Assembly: GCA_003054495.1 (NCBI GenBank)
Contig: CP028514.1
Span: forward strand, 1,775,501 to 1,839,500
Origin: Carboxydocella thermautotrophica
Lineage (GTDB): Bacteria; Bacillota; GCA-003054495; Carboxydocellales; Carboxydocellaceae
Direction of reading: 5' to 3'
DNA: 64,000 nt
Numbering within the stretch: the stretch's first letter is position 1; every line of letters starts with the position of its first letter. Of the stretch, positions 33,114 to 41,577 are shown piece by piece. The notes beneath the pieces are model-generated. The model did not search any database. It had not been told where the DNA came from and was given only the letters and a program-made list of their open reading frames with translations. A program made the position numbers and the translations under genes.

Positions 33114-33875
33114 ATGGCCGAAAAAACCTTAATTCTGGAGTATCTGGACAATCTGGCCCTGATTACCCTCAATCGTCCTGCTGCCCTCAATACCATTAAT
33201 CTGGATCTGCTGCAGGAAATGGAAGAAATCCAGCAGAAACTGGCTCAGGACCCCAACCTGCGGGCCGTAGTGGTGCAGGCGGCCGGTCCCCATTTTTCTG
33301 CCGGTATCGATCTCAGCCTGCTGGCTCAGGTGGATGCCAGCTTTGTGCTGCAGCAGGTCCAGAGATTACAGCAGATTTTTCAGCGCTGGCAGCAATTAAC
33401 CGTTCCTGTCATTGCCGCCATTCAGGGAGTCTGTTTTGGTTCCGGCCTGGAGCTGGTTCTGGCCTGTGACCTCCGGATCGCAGCCGCTAATGCCCGTTTT
33501 GCCTTGCCGGAAGTGCGTTTTGGTCTTGCCCCTGACCTGGGGGGCACCAGTCGCCTGACCAAACTGGTCGGGGCCGGTCAGGCCAAACGCCTGCTGCTCA
33601 CCTGTGAGGAAATCGATGCCCAGGAAGCTAAAACCATCGGTTTGGTGGAAAAGGTGGTACCCGAAGCAGAGCTGGAAAAGGCTGCTCTGGGCTGGGCGCA
33701 AGCTATCGCTTCCTTCCCGCCGGCCGGGCTACGCTTTGCCAAACAGGGCGTGCAGGTGGCCCAGGAAGCCAGTCTCGCTGCGGCCCTTCTGTTCGAGCAG
33801 GCCCAATCCGTATATTGTTGTGGTACCCAGGAACAAAAAGAAGCCATCGCCGCCTTTTTCCGCAAACAGAAGTAA
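33114..33875 (+). CDS. Enoyl-CoA hydratase/isomerase family protein
   Basis: 253 aa crotonase fold. The oxyanion-hole segments are AAGPHFSAGIDLSLL and GVCFGSGLELVLACDL; Glu in GLELV and Glu in LPEVRFGLAPDLGG correspond to the two catalytic glutamates of hydratases. It may hydrate or isomerise enoyl-CoA esters. GGGAGG before ATG. A CoA-transferase is convergent to it, but no complete beta-oxidation set is nearby. Confidence 0.88.
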   Translation: MAEKTLILEYLDNLALITLNRPAALNTINLDLLQEMEEIQQKLAQDPNLRAVVVQAAGPHFSAGIDLSLLAQVDASFVLQQVQRLQQIFQRWQQLTVPVIAAIQGVCFGSGLELVLACDLRIAAANARFALPEVRFGLAPDLGGTSRLTKLVGAGQAKRLLLTCEEIDAQEAKTIGLVEKVVPEAELEKAALGWAQAIASFPPAGLRFAKQGVQVAQEASLAAALLFEQAQSVYCCGTQEQKEAIAAFFRKQK

Positions 33876-33903
33876 CCCGGTCCGCGCCGGGTTTTCCTTT
33901 TCT
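33873..33903 (+). terminator. Terminator of the crotonase gene
   Basis: AACCCGG-TCCGCG-CCGGGTT followed by TTCCTTTTC. Confidence 0.8.
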
Positions 33904-34913
33904 TAGCGGACAAAACCGGTAATCCTTTCCCGGTGTTCCGTTTCCGAATCAGGTACCAGCTCCTTGAGCTCCAGCACCGGACTGAGGCAACAATCCTTAT
34001 CCCCCAGTTCGGCCAGAATCTCTTCCCTCCGGCGCCGGGCAAAATACTGGCTCACTTCCTCATAGACCGGTTGTCCCGGCAAGGCCGGGGCAAATTGCTG
34101 GGACAGCCAGTGTTCTTTGCCGGTGGCCCGGCAAAAATTGGCCCAGAATTTTTCTTCCAGGGCAGCCAGCACCACATATCCGTCCAGACAGCGGTAGAGG
34201 TTATAACAGACTATGCCTCCGGCTACCACACCCTGGCCGGGTAAGGGGTAACGGCCTTTGTCCTGGCCATAAAAGGCACCGGTAACATTGGCCCAGCTCT
34301 GGACCACCTCGGCAATACCAATAGTATGGCGTCCCCCCTGTCCGCTCACTGCCTGCTTGTAAAGGGCTGCGGCAGCCACTGCAAACAATGCCATGCCCCC
34401 GGCCAGATCGCCCAGCAATAACCCGGGAATGGCCCGTTCCTGTTTGCCGGTACTGCCGATGCTTCCTCCTACCGCCTGGTAGTTGAGGTCATGGCCTGCA
34501 TCTTTAGCCCAGGGGGAATCCGGCTGATAGCCCCCTATAGTGATGTAAGCCAGGCGCGGATTTAACGTTTGCAGAAAATCATAACCCAGGCCCAGTCGTT
34601 CCATTACCCCGGGCCGAAAACTTTCAATCAACAAATCAGCCTCTTTCACCAGCTGCAGGAACTCCTCCCGGTCCACTGCATGTTTCAAATCCAGATAACG
34701 GATTTCCTTGCAGCTGTTGAGCAGGCGGTAAATATAGGCATCCTCCCCTTCCCGTTCAGGAAAGAGGCTTTTCAGATAATCTCCCTTGCCTTTGTCTTCA
34801 ATTTTCACCACCCGGGCCCCAAACTGGGCCAGCAAGAAAGTGCCATATGGTCCCGGCAGCAGCCGGGTCAGGTCTACAATCAGCGGTTGATTCACAAAAA
34901 ACATTGGCTGCAT
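33903..34913 (-). CDS. CaiB/BaiF family (type III) CoA-transferase
   Basis: 336 aa, at the short end of the family. VDLTRLLPGPYGTFLLAQFGARVVKIE opens the domain; LLIESFRPGVMERLGLGY and GLLLGDLAGGM follow, the Asp in GDLAGG being the catalytic residue that forms the CoA anhydride. Substrate unknown; alpha-methylacyl-CoA racemases share these motifs. The start is uncertain (two ATGs three codons apart). Confidence 0.85.
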   Translation of the reverse strand: MQPMFFVNQPLIVDLTRLLPGPYGTFLLAQFGARVVKIEDKGKGDYLKSLFPEREGEDAYIYRLLNSCKEIRYLDLKHAVDREEFLQLVKEADLLIESFRPGVMERLGLGYDFLQTLNPRLAYITIGGYQPDSPWAKDAGHDLNYQAVGGSIGSTGKQERAIPGLLLGDLAGGMALFAVAAAALYKQAVSGQGGRHTIGIAEVVQSWANVTGAFYGQDKGRYPLPGQGVVAGGIVCYNLYRCLDGYVVLAALEEKFWANFCRATGKEHWLSQQFAPALPGQPVYEEVSQYFARRRREEILAELGDKDCCLSPVLELKELVPDSETEHRERITGFVR

Positions 34914-34989
34914 ACCTGGTTCAAAAAACTTGACTGTTTTTATTTTTAGCCAAGTTGGCCCCCAGACCAGGATTTCGCCTCCTTCCGAA

Positions 34990-35157
34990 TACTTGATTTG
35001 CCCCCGCGGGGCAGGGCGACAGGGGACCTCGGCCCGGGAGTTCCACCCGGACGGGAGTACTGCACCGGTTTATGCTGACCTCCCGGTGGGAGTATAACTC
35101 CGCCTCCCGCGTCCTGTTAGGACGCCTACCGGTTTCTCCGATACCGGCTAAACGGGG
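34990..35157 (-). ncRNA. Candidate omega/reRNA tail of the TnpB-type gene
   Basis: Directly after the TnpB stop the minus strand is GC-rich and full of short stems: 35129-35147 (CCGGT/ACCGG), 35109-35125 (GCGTCC/GGACGC), 35080-35092 (CTCCC/GGGAG) and 35000-35012 (GCCCC/GGGGC). TnpB nucleases use a guide RNA made from exactly this 3' region. No gene fits. The RNA role is inferred from family knowledge. Confidence 0.5.
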
Positions 35158-36846
35158 TCACCGTACGGACAGGGCCAATAACTTCAGGTCAGGCCAGACG
35201 GAGTTATACGCCTCCTGTTCACACGGAGCAAGCCCGTTATGCACAGAAAGCCTCTCCTCCAGCCGCCTCAAGCAGGCCCTGACCCCACGGGTCATCCCTT
35301 TTCCTTCCTCAGGTCTATCAGGATTAACCTTCCGGGTCAGGTTTTGCTTGATTTGCGATACCAGTTGCCTGAGTTCTTCAGTCACCCGTTCCCTGAGGCC
35401 CATTGCCCGGCGTCCTGTAACCAGGGCCGCCGCGCAATGCACCGGAACGGCGTAACGTTTCATATACTTCCAGTAACCTATGGTGGACGTGTGCCGGGGT
35501 GATACTAACTTGAAAGGCACCCCTTCTTTTACCGCTCTCCGATACATTGCTCCTACCATTTTCGCAAATGGAAAATTGGAAGCCATTCGGTTAAACTTTT
35601 TATTAGTGTCCAGCCTGTCTTTGCTAAAGTTCAGATTTTCTAAAACAATTGGTTTACCTAATAAGAAAGCTATATCTACCACTACTCTGGCTAAAACGCC
35701 TATCAGGTAGCTGCGTCGGAAGCTGGAAGCATGGGCTAAGTCTGGTATTCTGATATAAAGAAAACCATTCGGGTAAGGGATAACCTGAAACTCTCCTTCG
35801 TACTTGCCCAGGTTGCCGGGATAAGGAATATTAAAACCCTCCGGCCACGGCTCCGGCTGGCCGGAAGCGCTAATGTTACACAGGGCTACCCCATCAGGGT
35901 TTGTGTCTATAGCCAGACAACCTTTAGCAAAGTCCGGTTCCTGCACCCTGACCACTTCAAATGTCAAATGTACCAAGTAGCGTCCTTCCAGGGTGCGGAT
36001 CAGTTCTACCGCATAGGGTAACTTCATGGTCAGCCATATCTGCACCAGTTCCCGGTGTTTTTCCGGCAGCCACAACTTACCCTCAACCCTCGGAGCGCAG
36101 CTCATCCTGGGGCGACCAAGTTTATCCGTGCCTGTCTGTTGGGAAAGGTGAGAGAGGGAAACCGCCAGGCGGAAGTCCTGTCCGTCATAAAATATCTTAA
36201 TGTTGGGGTTGCCTCCCTTGCTCTCATCTCCCCGGGAGTAGAGGCGGTTTTTGCGGGCTGCCCGCCACTCTTCCCGCGTGGCCCGGCCCTGGCAGACCTT
36301 TTCCCACAGTTTCTTGCCGCCAAAGACTACCTTCGGTATCGTGCCCTTCTCCCGGTGGGCTTCAAGCTCAGCCAGCTTCTTTTTCAGAGAAGTAACCCTG
36401 TTGTTCCGCCCCTTGACCGCCAGGCGGAGCTTTTCAATAACTTCTGAAGCAGCCCCCTTTTCCTCTGCCTTCGCCAGCTTTCTCATAGCCAGGCTGAGCT
36501 TCTTTCTGGCCCGGCCCAGTTTCTTTTCTGTTTCTTCATTTTCTAACTTCAGCAGTTCTGTTTGGGAGTCCAGCAGGGCCTGTGCTTTAAGTCTGGCATC
36601 ATCCGCATAGCGGGAGTTCAGCCCGAAAAGTTCTTGTCCTGACTTCTTGATTTCATGGCGGGAAACACCTTCCAGGAGCCGGTTAAAGGCCCACCGCATA
36701 CAGGCACAGAAGAGACGCATCTCCGTAGTCAGCGGGTCTTCTTCGCCCCGGCTCCATTTCGAAGACCGGTGAGCCGGGTAAATCTCCGGAAAAAACTCCC
36801 CGCACACAGTTATGCTAAATTTGTTCTTCTCGTGTTTCTCTGGCAT
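35158..36846 (-). CDS. TnpB-related RuvC-fold protein without zinc finger
   Basis: 562 aa, larger than classic TnpB (about 400). A Lys/Glu-rich coiled-coil region (95-170) precedes the core. RuvC-I is CLAIDTNPDGVAL (Asp) and RuvC-II IVLENLNFSKDRL (Glu). Where TnpB has a four-Cys finger and the last Asp, this protein has SPRHTSTIGYWKYMKRYAVPVHCAAALVTGRR: no cysteine pairs, and His where the Asp is expected. I recall the same pattern in other TnpB-related proteins. Cleavage activity is therefore uncertain. GGGGAGC and AGGA precede the ATG. Confidence 0.85.
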   Translation of the reverse strand: MPEKHEKNKFSITVCGEFFPEIYPAHRSSKWSRGEEDPLTTEMRLFCACMRWAFNRLLEGVSRHEIKKSGQELFGLNSRYADDARLKAQALLDSQTELLKLENEETEKKLGRARKKLSLAMRKLAKAEEKGAASEVIEKLRLAVKGRNNRVTSLKKKLAELEAHREKGTIPKVVFGGKKLWEKVCQGRATREEWRAARKNRLYSRGDESKGGNPNIKIFYDGQDFRLAVSLSHLSQQTGTDKLGRPRMSCAPRVEGKLWLPEKHRELVQIWLTMKLPYAVELIRTLEGRYLVHLTFEVVRVQEPDFAKGCLAIDTNPDGVALCNISASGQPEPWPEGFNIPYPGNLGKYEGEFQVIPYPNGFLYIRIPDLAHASSFRRSYLIGVLARVVVDIAFLLGKPIVLENLNFSKDRLDTNKKFNRMASNFPFAKMVGAMYRRAVKEGVPFKLVSPRHTSTIGYWKYMKRYAVPVHCAAALVTGRRAMGLRERVTEELRQLVSQIKQNLTRKVNPDRPEEGKGMTRGVRACLRRLEERLSVHNGLAPCEQEAYNSVWPDLKLLALSVR

Positions 36847-36852
36847 TCCTGA

Positions 36853-36909
36853 TCAGCTCCCCGAAACCCTGCCGGACTTTGCTGCTTTACCAATGGATAA
36901 TAGTTCCAT
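36853..36909 (-). pseudogene. Remnant of IS607-type TnpA (first residues)
   Basis: AAAGGT precedes ATG, and the 18 codons read MELLSIGKAAKSGRVSGS. The first eleven residues match the MerR-like start of IS607 serine recombinases (LLSIGKAAK...). The frame then runs into the TnpB ribosome site and stops, so nearly all of tnpA has been deleted precisely up to tnpB. Confidence 0.55.
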
Positions 36910-37034
36910 ACCTTTAATGTAGCAAAACAGTTAAATACAATCAATTATAGTCTAGTTTTCTGAAGCTGCTGCATACCTCCCCAAAATAAGTAACGGCAGA
37001 AATGCCCGATTCCTGCCGCTTCTCTTTCTATGGA

Positions 37035-37511
37035 TTATTCTTGTTTAGTCTCTGTTGCAAAGTAGGTTCCCTTTTCCAGCAAGTCCAGATAAGCCTGTAA
37101 CATGGCTTTCAGTTCCGTACGCAGCTTATGATTGAGTTTCAGCAGTTCTTCCTGCTCCTGCAAGATATATTTTACCCGCTCTTTGGCCTGACTGATCAGC
37201 TGGCTGGCATCCTTTTCTGCCGCCGCCCGGATAGCTGTAGCTTCTGTTTCCGCTGCCCGGCGCAGGTCATCGGCAGTGCGGCGAGCCAGCACCAGGGCCT
37301 CCTTGATATCATCCTCCAGGCGCTTGTAATGGCTGAGGGATAATTCTCTGGAGGCCAGCTGTTCTTTCAGCTCCAGGTTTTCCTTATAGATCTTCTCATA
37401 GTCAGCCAGCAACTCGGCTACATATTTGTCCACCGCTTCCGGACTATAACCCCGAAAACCCCGTTCAAAATCGGGGTTTTTGTAATCCAGGGGCGTTTTG
37501 ACCTGTGCCAT
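37035..37511 (-). CDS. divIVA: Cell-division protein DivIVA
   Basis: 158 aa. The N-terminal membrane-curvature motif is KTPLDYKNPDFERGFRGYSPEAVDKYV, followed by coiled coils to about 145. DivIVA marks negatively curved membrane at septa and poles and positions division and sporulation proteins. It ends the ylm operon, three bases after ylmH, as in Bacillus. Confidence 0.93.
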   Translation of the reverse strand: MAQVKTPLDYKNPDFERGFRGYSPEAVDKYVAELLADYEKIYKENLELKEQLASRELSLSHYKRLEDDIKEALVLARRTADDLRRAAETEATAIRAAAEKDASQLISQAKERVKYILQEQEELLKLNHKLRTELKAMLQAYLDLLEKGTYFATETKQE

Positions 37512-37514
37512 CGC

Positions 37515-38324
37515 TCATCCTCCTCTGCCGGTTTTGCTCCAGATTTCCACTTTGAACAATAATCTTCCTTTTTTGCTGCTGCCTTTCTGTTCTTTAACCA
37601 GAACCCGGCCAAACCCCTGTACAGATAACCAGTCACCCGGACGAATTTCCGCATCCGGCTTGAGACATTCTCTCCAGTTTAAGCGTACCAGTCCGCTTTC
37701 TATCCATTGTACAGCCTGCTGGCGGCCAACTCCCACACTCTGGGCCAGCAGGGCATCCATACGCGGGGAAGCCAGACTGACCAGCCTTTCCTCTCCCTGT
37801 GGCCGCTGGATCAGGGGCGGTTCTGCTTCTGGCAGCAGTTCGATGGGTACAGGTCCTACCCTTGTCCACTGACTCTGGATGGCAGAGACAATTTCTTGAG
37901 CCACAGCCACCCAGATTCCCGTTTCGGTACAGAGAATGTCACCCACCAGTTCGCGCTTAATGCCACTGGCCAGTAAGGAGCCGAGAATATCCCGGTGACC
38001 GGGCTGAAAGAACTGGAAGCGGCCCTGCACCCGCAAAACTGTAACACCCGGCTGGTCGAAGTCAAATTCGGCCCAGGCCGCCGGGAACAAAAGCAAGCGA
38101 CAGCGTTCCGGCTCCCCGGCAAAACCGCCCTGACAGCGATAGGCAACCGTCTGCCGCCATGATTCCAGCATACTCCGGGCTAACGCCTGCTGGCCAGGGT
38201 CGAGAAAAAAAGTGAAACCGGGCATTTCTCTGGTCTCCACCTGGACCAGCAGGTCCCAGAGCCTCTCCACCAGAGCCTTGTCCTCCGCTTTCCCTGCCTG
38301 GCGTAGCCAGTAATCTCGCATCAA
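37515..38324 (-). CDS. ylmH: YlmH, S4-domain RNA-binding protein
   Basis: 269 aa. A YlmH N-terminal domain (FTFFLDPGQQALARSML, ...FLLFPAAWAEFDF) is followed by an S4 domain (SPRMDALLAQSVGVGRQQAVQWIESGLVRLN and DAEIRPGDWLSVQGFGRV). YlmH binds ribosomal RNA and acts in rescue of stalled ribosomes in Bacillus. Overlaps yggT by four bases. Confidence 0.92.
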   Translation of the reverse strand: MMRDYWLRQAGKAEDKALVERLWDLLVQVETREMPGFTFFLDPGQQALARSMLESWRQTVAYRCQGGFAGEPERCRLLLFPAAWAEFDFDQPGVTVLRVQGRFQFFQPGHRDILGSLLASGIKRELVGDILCTETGIWVAVAQEIVSAIQSQWTRVGPVPIELLPEAEPPLIQRPQGEERLVSLASPRMDALLAQSVGVGRQQAVQWIESGLVRLNWRECLKPDAEIRPGDWLSVQGFGRVLVKEQKGSSKKGRLLFKVEIWSKTGRGG

Positions 38325-38587
38325 TATCCCCCCAGCAAGCGGTAGAGTAAAGATACCACTCCGCGCCGGATCAGATCGAGGACAAAGATAGCGACGATGG
38401 GTGAAACATCAACCATTCCAATAGGTGGAATCAACCGTCGAAAGAGCTCCAGATAGGGTTCTGTCATATCCCGCAAGAAACGAACTGCAGGATTATAACG
38501 GTTAACCGGAAACCAGGACAAGAGGATATGGATGATCAACATCCAGTAATAAACCATAAAAAGGGTATTAATCAGGTTGATCAGCAA
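38321..38587 (-). CDS. YggT family membrane protein (YlmG)
   Basis: 88 aa, two membrane helices with the conserved LSWFPVNRYNPAVRFLRDMTEPYLELFRRLIPPIG between them. YlmG/YggT proteins are implicated in nucleoid or envelope organisation; mechanism unknown. Thirteen bases from proC. Confidence 0.92.
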   Translation of the reverse strand: MLINLINTLFMVYYWMLIIHILLSWFPVNRYNPAVRFLRDMTEPYLELFRRLIPPIGMVDVSPIVAIFVLDLIRRGVVSLLYRLLGGY

Positions 38588-38599
38588 GCTACTACCTCC

Positions 38600-39421
38600 C
38601 TATTTTTGCCCGGCACTCATTTCCTGGGCCCGCCGGGTGGCCGCCATCACCGCATTCATCAAGGTTACCCTGAGACCACCTTCTTCCAGGGCGTAAATAC
38701 CGGCGGTGGTGGTGCCCCCGGGAGTAGTAACCATGTCCTTCAGGCGACCGGGATGCTCTCCTGTTTCCAGCACCATTTTGGCCGCCCCCAGCATGGTCTG
38801 GGCCGCCAGGGTCATGGCGATATCCCGCTGGATGCCCACCCGCACCCCGGCATCGGCCAGAGCCTCCAGCATAATGTAGACATAAGCGGGCCCGGAACCG
38901 GATAAACCGGTAACGGCATCCATCAGATTTTCCTTGACGGTAACAGCTGTGCCAACAGCACCAAAAATAGCGGCTGCCATAGTTTCATGGGCTGTAGTAG
39001 CATATTTGCCCAGACACATAGCCGTAGCCCCGGCCCCTACCAGACAGGGAGTGTTGGGCATGGCCCTGATTACCGGCACGCCGGGCAGAAAAGTTTCAAT
39101 CAGAGTAGTGGTAATTCCAGCAGCAATAGAGATTATCAGTTTATCTCCATTGACCCTTTCCCGAATCTCCTCCAGCACTTCTTCCATGGCCTGCGGTTTT
39201 ACCGCCAGCACCAGGATATCGGCGGCAGCAGCGGCTTCGCCATTATCAGCACAGGCATGGATGCCCATTTTTTCCTGCCAGGCCAGCAGTCGCTCCCGGT
39301 GGATGTCGGCGGCATAAATCTGGTCAGGGGTAACCAGTCCGGCTTTCAGCAAACCATTGATCAAGGCCGAACCCATGGCCCCGGCACCAATAAAACCGAT
39401 ACGCTTATCCGTTAAAGCCAT
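38600..39421 (-). CDS. proC: Pyrroline-5-carboxylate reductase
   Basis: 273 aa. N-terminal Rossmann motif IGFIGAGAMGSALINGLL; LVLAVKPQAMEEVL; the C-terminal signature LRVTLMNAVMAATRRAQEM region and GLSGSGPAYVYIMLEALADAGVRVG identify ProC. It makes proline from pyrroline-5-carboxylate with NAD(P)H. Often placed in the ylm cluster of clostridia. Confidence 0.95.
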   Translation of the reverse strand: MALTDKRIGFIGAGAMGSALINGLLKAGLVTPDQIYAADIHRERLLAWQEKMGIHACADNGEAAAAADILVLAVKPQAMEEVLEEIRERVNGDKLIISIAAGITTTLIETFLPGVPVIRAMPNTPCLVGAGATAMCLGKYATTAHETMAAAIFGAVGTAVTVKENLMDAVTGLSGSGPAYVYIMLEALADAGVRVGIQRDIAMTLAAQTMLGAAKMVLETGEHPGRLKDMVTTPGGTTTAGIYALEEGGLRVTLMNAVMAATRRAQEMSAGQK

Positions 39422-39422
39422 C

Positions 39423-39863
39423 TTACTTCACCCAGGTAAAAATGCCTCGATCCCGCTGCTCATCCCGGCTGTCCAGCATGGAGGAAATGTCCACTCCATT
39501 GGGAACGAAAAGATAAATACCGGTGCCAACCTTTTGCAGACTGCCACCCAGAGCATAAACTGTGCCGGAAACAAAATCTACAATGCGCTGGGCCACACTG
39601 GGATCGGTTTTTTCCAGGTTTACCACTACACTGCGACGGTTTTTCAGATTATCGGCAATGGACTGGACTTCATCAAAGGCGCGCGGTTCAATTACTACCA
39701 CTTTCATGCCTTTTTGCTGCGGCAGGGCTACCACAGGCGCCTTTTTGCCCCGACGAAACTGCTCTTCCCGTTCTTCCATGAACTCATCCTGTTCTTCCAG
39801 CAGTTCTTCTTCCTCATCGGCCAGACCGATCATACCCATTACCTTATCCATAATTTTTGCCAT
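39423..39863 (-). CDS. sepF: Cell-division protein SepF
   Basis: 146 aa. An N-terminal amphipathic membrane anchor (MAKIMDKVMGMIGL), an acidic linker, and the core domain with RRSVVVNLEKTDPSVAQRIVDFVSGTVYALGG. SepF anchors FtsZ to the membrane and shapes the septum. One base from proC, six from yggS. Confidence 0.94.
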   Translation of the reverse strand: MAKIMDKVMGMIGLADEEEELLEEQDEFMEEREEQFRRGKKAPVVALPQQKGMKVVVIEPRAFDEVQSIADNLKNRRSVVVNLEKTDPSVAQRIVDFVSGTVYALGGSLQKVGTGIYLFVPNGVDISSMLDSRDEQRDRGIFTWVK

Positions 39864-39869
39864 TTTAGT

Positions 39870-40556
39870 TTACCTCCTTGCACCAAATATATCACTACCA
39901 ATGCGTACCAGGGTAGCCCCTTCTTCAATGGCCACCTGATAATCATTGGACATACCCATGGATAAATGTTTTAGTCCCAGCTCCCGGGCCAATTCCCGCA
40001 ACTGACGAAAATAAGGGCGGGCCTGTTCAGCGTCAGCCACAAAAGGCGCCATAGTCATCAGCCCTTCAATCTGTAAACCCGGCAGTTCCTGGACTTCCCG
40101 GTAAAAAACCGGGACATCGCCAGGAGCCAGGCCATGTTTGGTTTCTTCTCCCGATACATTCACCTGAATCAGGGCTTTTAGGATCAGCCCCCGAGCACTA
40201 GCCCGCTTGCTGATCTCCCGGGCCAGTTCCCAGCGGTCCAGAGAGTGCAACAGATGAATGCGGTCGATAATATATTTTACTTTATTGGTTTGGAGCGTGC
40301 CAATCAAATGCCAGCGCAGTCCAGGAGGCAATTCCGGCTGCTTGGCCAGCAGTTCCTGTACCCGGTTTTCCCCCAGGTCAGTCACCCCGGCAGCCAGAGC
40401 TGCCTGAATCCCCTCCGGTGGCACAGTCTTGGACACCGCCACCAGGGTGATCTCCTCCGGCCGCCGGCCAGCCCGCAAGGCTGCTGTCCTGATTTCCTCC
40501 CTGACTCTGGCCAGATTCACTGCAATCTCAGCCCAGCTATCAGCCATACTTCTCAC
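39870..40556 (-). CDS. PLP homeostasis protein (YggS/YlmE)
   Basis: 228 aa. ITLVAVSKTVPPEGIQAAL contains the PLP-binding Lys; LGENRVQEL, WHLIGTLQTNK and LSMGMSNDYQVAIEEGATLVRIGSDIFG are family motifs. It buffers free pyridoxal phosphate. Overlaps the HlyD-like gene by four bases. Confidence 0.94.
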   Translation of the reverse strand: MRSMADSWAEIAVNLARVREEIRTAALRAGRRPEEITLVAVSKTVPPEGIQAALAAGVTDLGENRVQELLAKQPELPPGLRWHLIGTLQTNKVKYIIDRIHLLHSLDRWELAREISKRASARGLILKALIQVNVSGEETKHGLAPGDVPVFYREVQELPGLQIEGLMTMAPFVADAEQARPYFRQLRELARELGLKHLSMGMSNDYQVAIEEGATLVRIGSDIFGARR

Positions 40557-41512
40557 CTCATCACCCTTTGCCCATCGGTGACCAGGGCCGGTGTGACCAC
40601 CACCCGCGCACCTGGGCCCAGCAAGGGCGCTTTGTTTTCCGGTGCTATTTCCTCCACAGCCGCCATTTCCCCTACCTGGCCGTTGACTTTCACCGGCCTG
40701 AAATAGGCGATTTCTTTGTAGACCACATACAGACCCTTTTTCCCCCCTGTCTCGGTCAGGGCAGAGGCAGGGACCAGATAGCCGCGGTAGGTCCTTTCCA
40801 CCAGTTCCAAATTGTTCCGGCGCTCATGGGCCAGATCCCCCACCTCATTGAGAGCGGTCAGGATTACCCAGGTCTCACCACCGCGTTGTTTCAGCTTTTT
40901 CACCAGCAGGCTGGTATCCTTACCTCTCAGTTTAAGCACTGTTTTTCCCGCCTGCCAGTGTACTGTTGAGTTGAGATGGAGCAAAAAAGCCGGGTTCTGC
41001 AGATTGTCGAGGAGCTTTACCCCCTGGACCGGGGGTTTTTCTTTGCCCAGTTCCTGTTGTAAAGCCTGCCAGAGCTGGTCCGGTTCAACGGTATCGATCA
41101 GCTCAGGCAGGAGAACGCTTTCCAGCCCATCCACATGATAGCAAACCTGGCCGGGCTCAGGAGCAACTACCCGTTCGTCCCAGCGACCAGCAGCACCATC
41201 CAGTTGCCCCTGTTGCAAGCGAGCGATCACTTCTCCCCGGCGTACCCGCTGCCCCTCGGGAACCACTGGCTCCAGTTTAGCCCCGGCTGGAACGGGTAAA
41301 ATCTTCTCCCGGCGGATGGTCCAGGCCTCAGCCTGTTCCACCTCTTCTAGTTTCCCCCATTGTACCGGCTGAATATCTATAACCCTGGCCACAATCCGGT
41401 TGGCCATAAAGCGAATTCCCCACCAGAGGACAGACGCCCCGATCAGCAGCAAGACAATACTGGCTAACACGAACAACCTGTACTCTTTCTTTCTCCGCTT
41501 TTGCTTGTTCAT
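40553..41512 (-). CDS. HlyD-like membrane-anchored protein
   Basis: 319 aa. A Lys/Arg-rich start, one membrane helix (about 13-34), then a biotinyl-lipoyl-like segment (ILPVPAGAKLEPVVPEGQRVRRGEVIARLQ) and a beta-rich body. Such HlyD-like proteins occur in the clostridial ylm cluster and may brace a transport or cell-wall complex; function unknown. It follows the histidine kinase gene by about 65 bases. Confidence 0.75.
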   Translation of the reverse strand: MNKQKRRKKEYRLFVLASIVLLLIGASVLWWGIRFMANRIVARVIDIQPVQWGKLEEVEQAEAWTIRREKILPVPAGAKLEPVVPEGQRVRRGEVIARLQQGQLDGAAGRWDERVVAPEPGQVCYHVDGLESVLLPELIDTVEPDQLWQALQQELGKEKPPVQGVKLLDNLQNPAFLLHLNSTVHWQAGKTVLKLRGKDTSLLVKKLKQRGGETWVILTALNEVGDLAHERRNNLELVERTYRGYLVPASALTETGGKKGLYVVYKEIAYFRPVKVNGQVGEMAAVEEIAPENKAPLLGPGARVVVTPALVTDGQRVMR

Positions 41513-41577
41513 TCTTTCACCTCGTTCGTGTCTTAACTAAGTTATATTCTACAAAAACCAGCCACTTCCTGCTTGCT

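Larger units (their letters stand above)
34990..36960 (-). mobile_element. IS607-like element with TnpB-type protein and deleted TnpA
   Basis: The unit holds a promoter-like TTGATT-N17-TACATT (about 36919-36947), the first codons of an IS607-type TnpA, a complete TnpB-related gene and a GC-rich structured tail ending near the hairpin at 35000-35012. It breaks the divIVA-ileS junction. The exact ends are not defined because IS607 elements lack terminal repeats. Confidence 0.6.
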
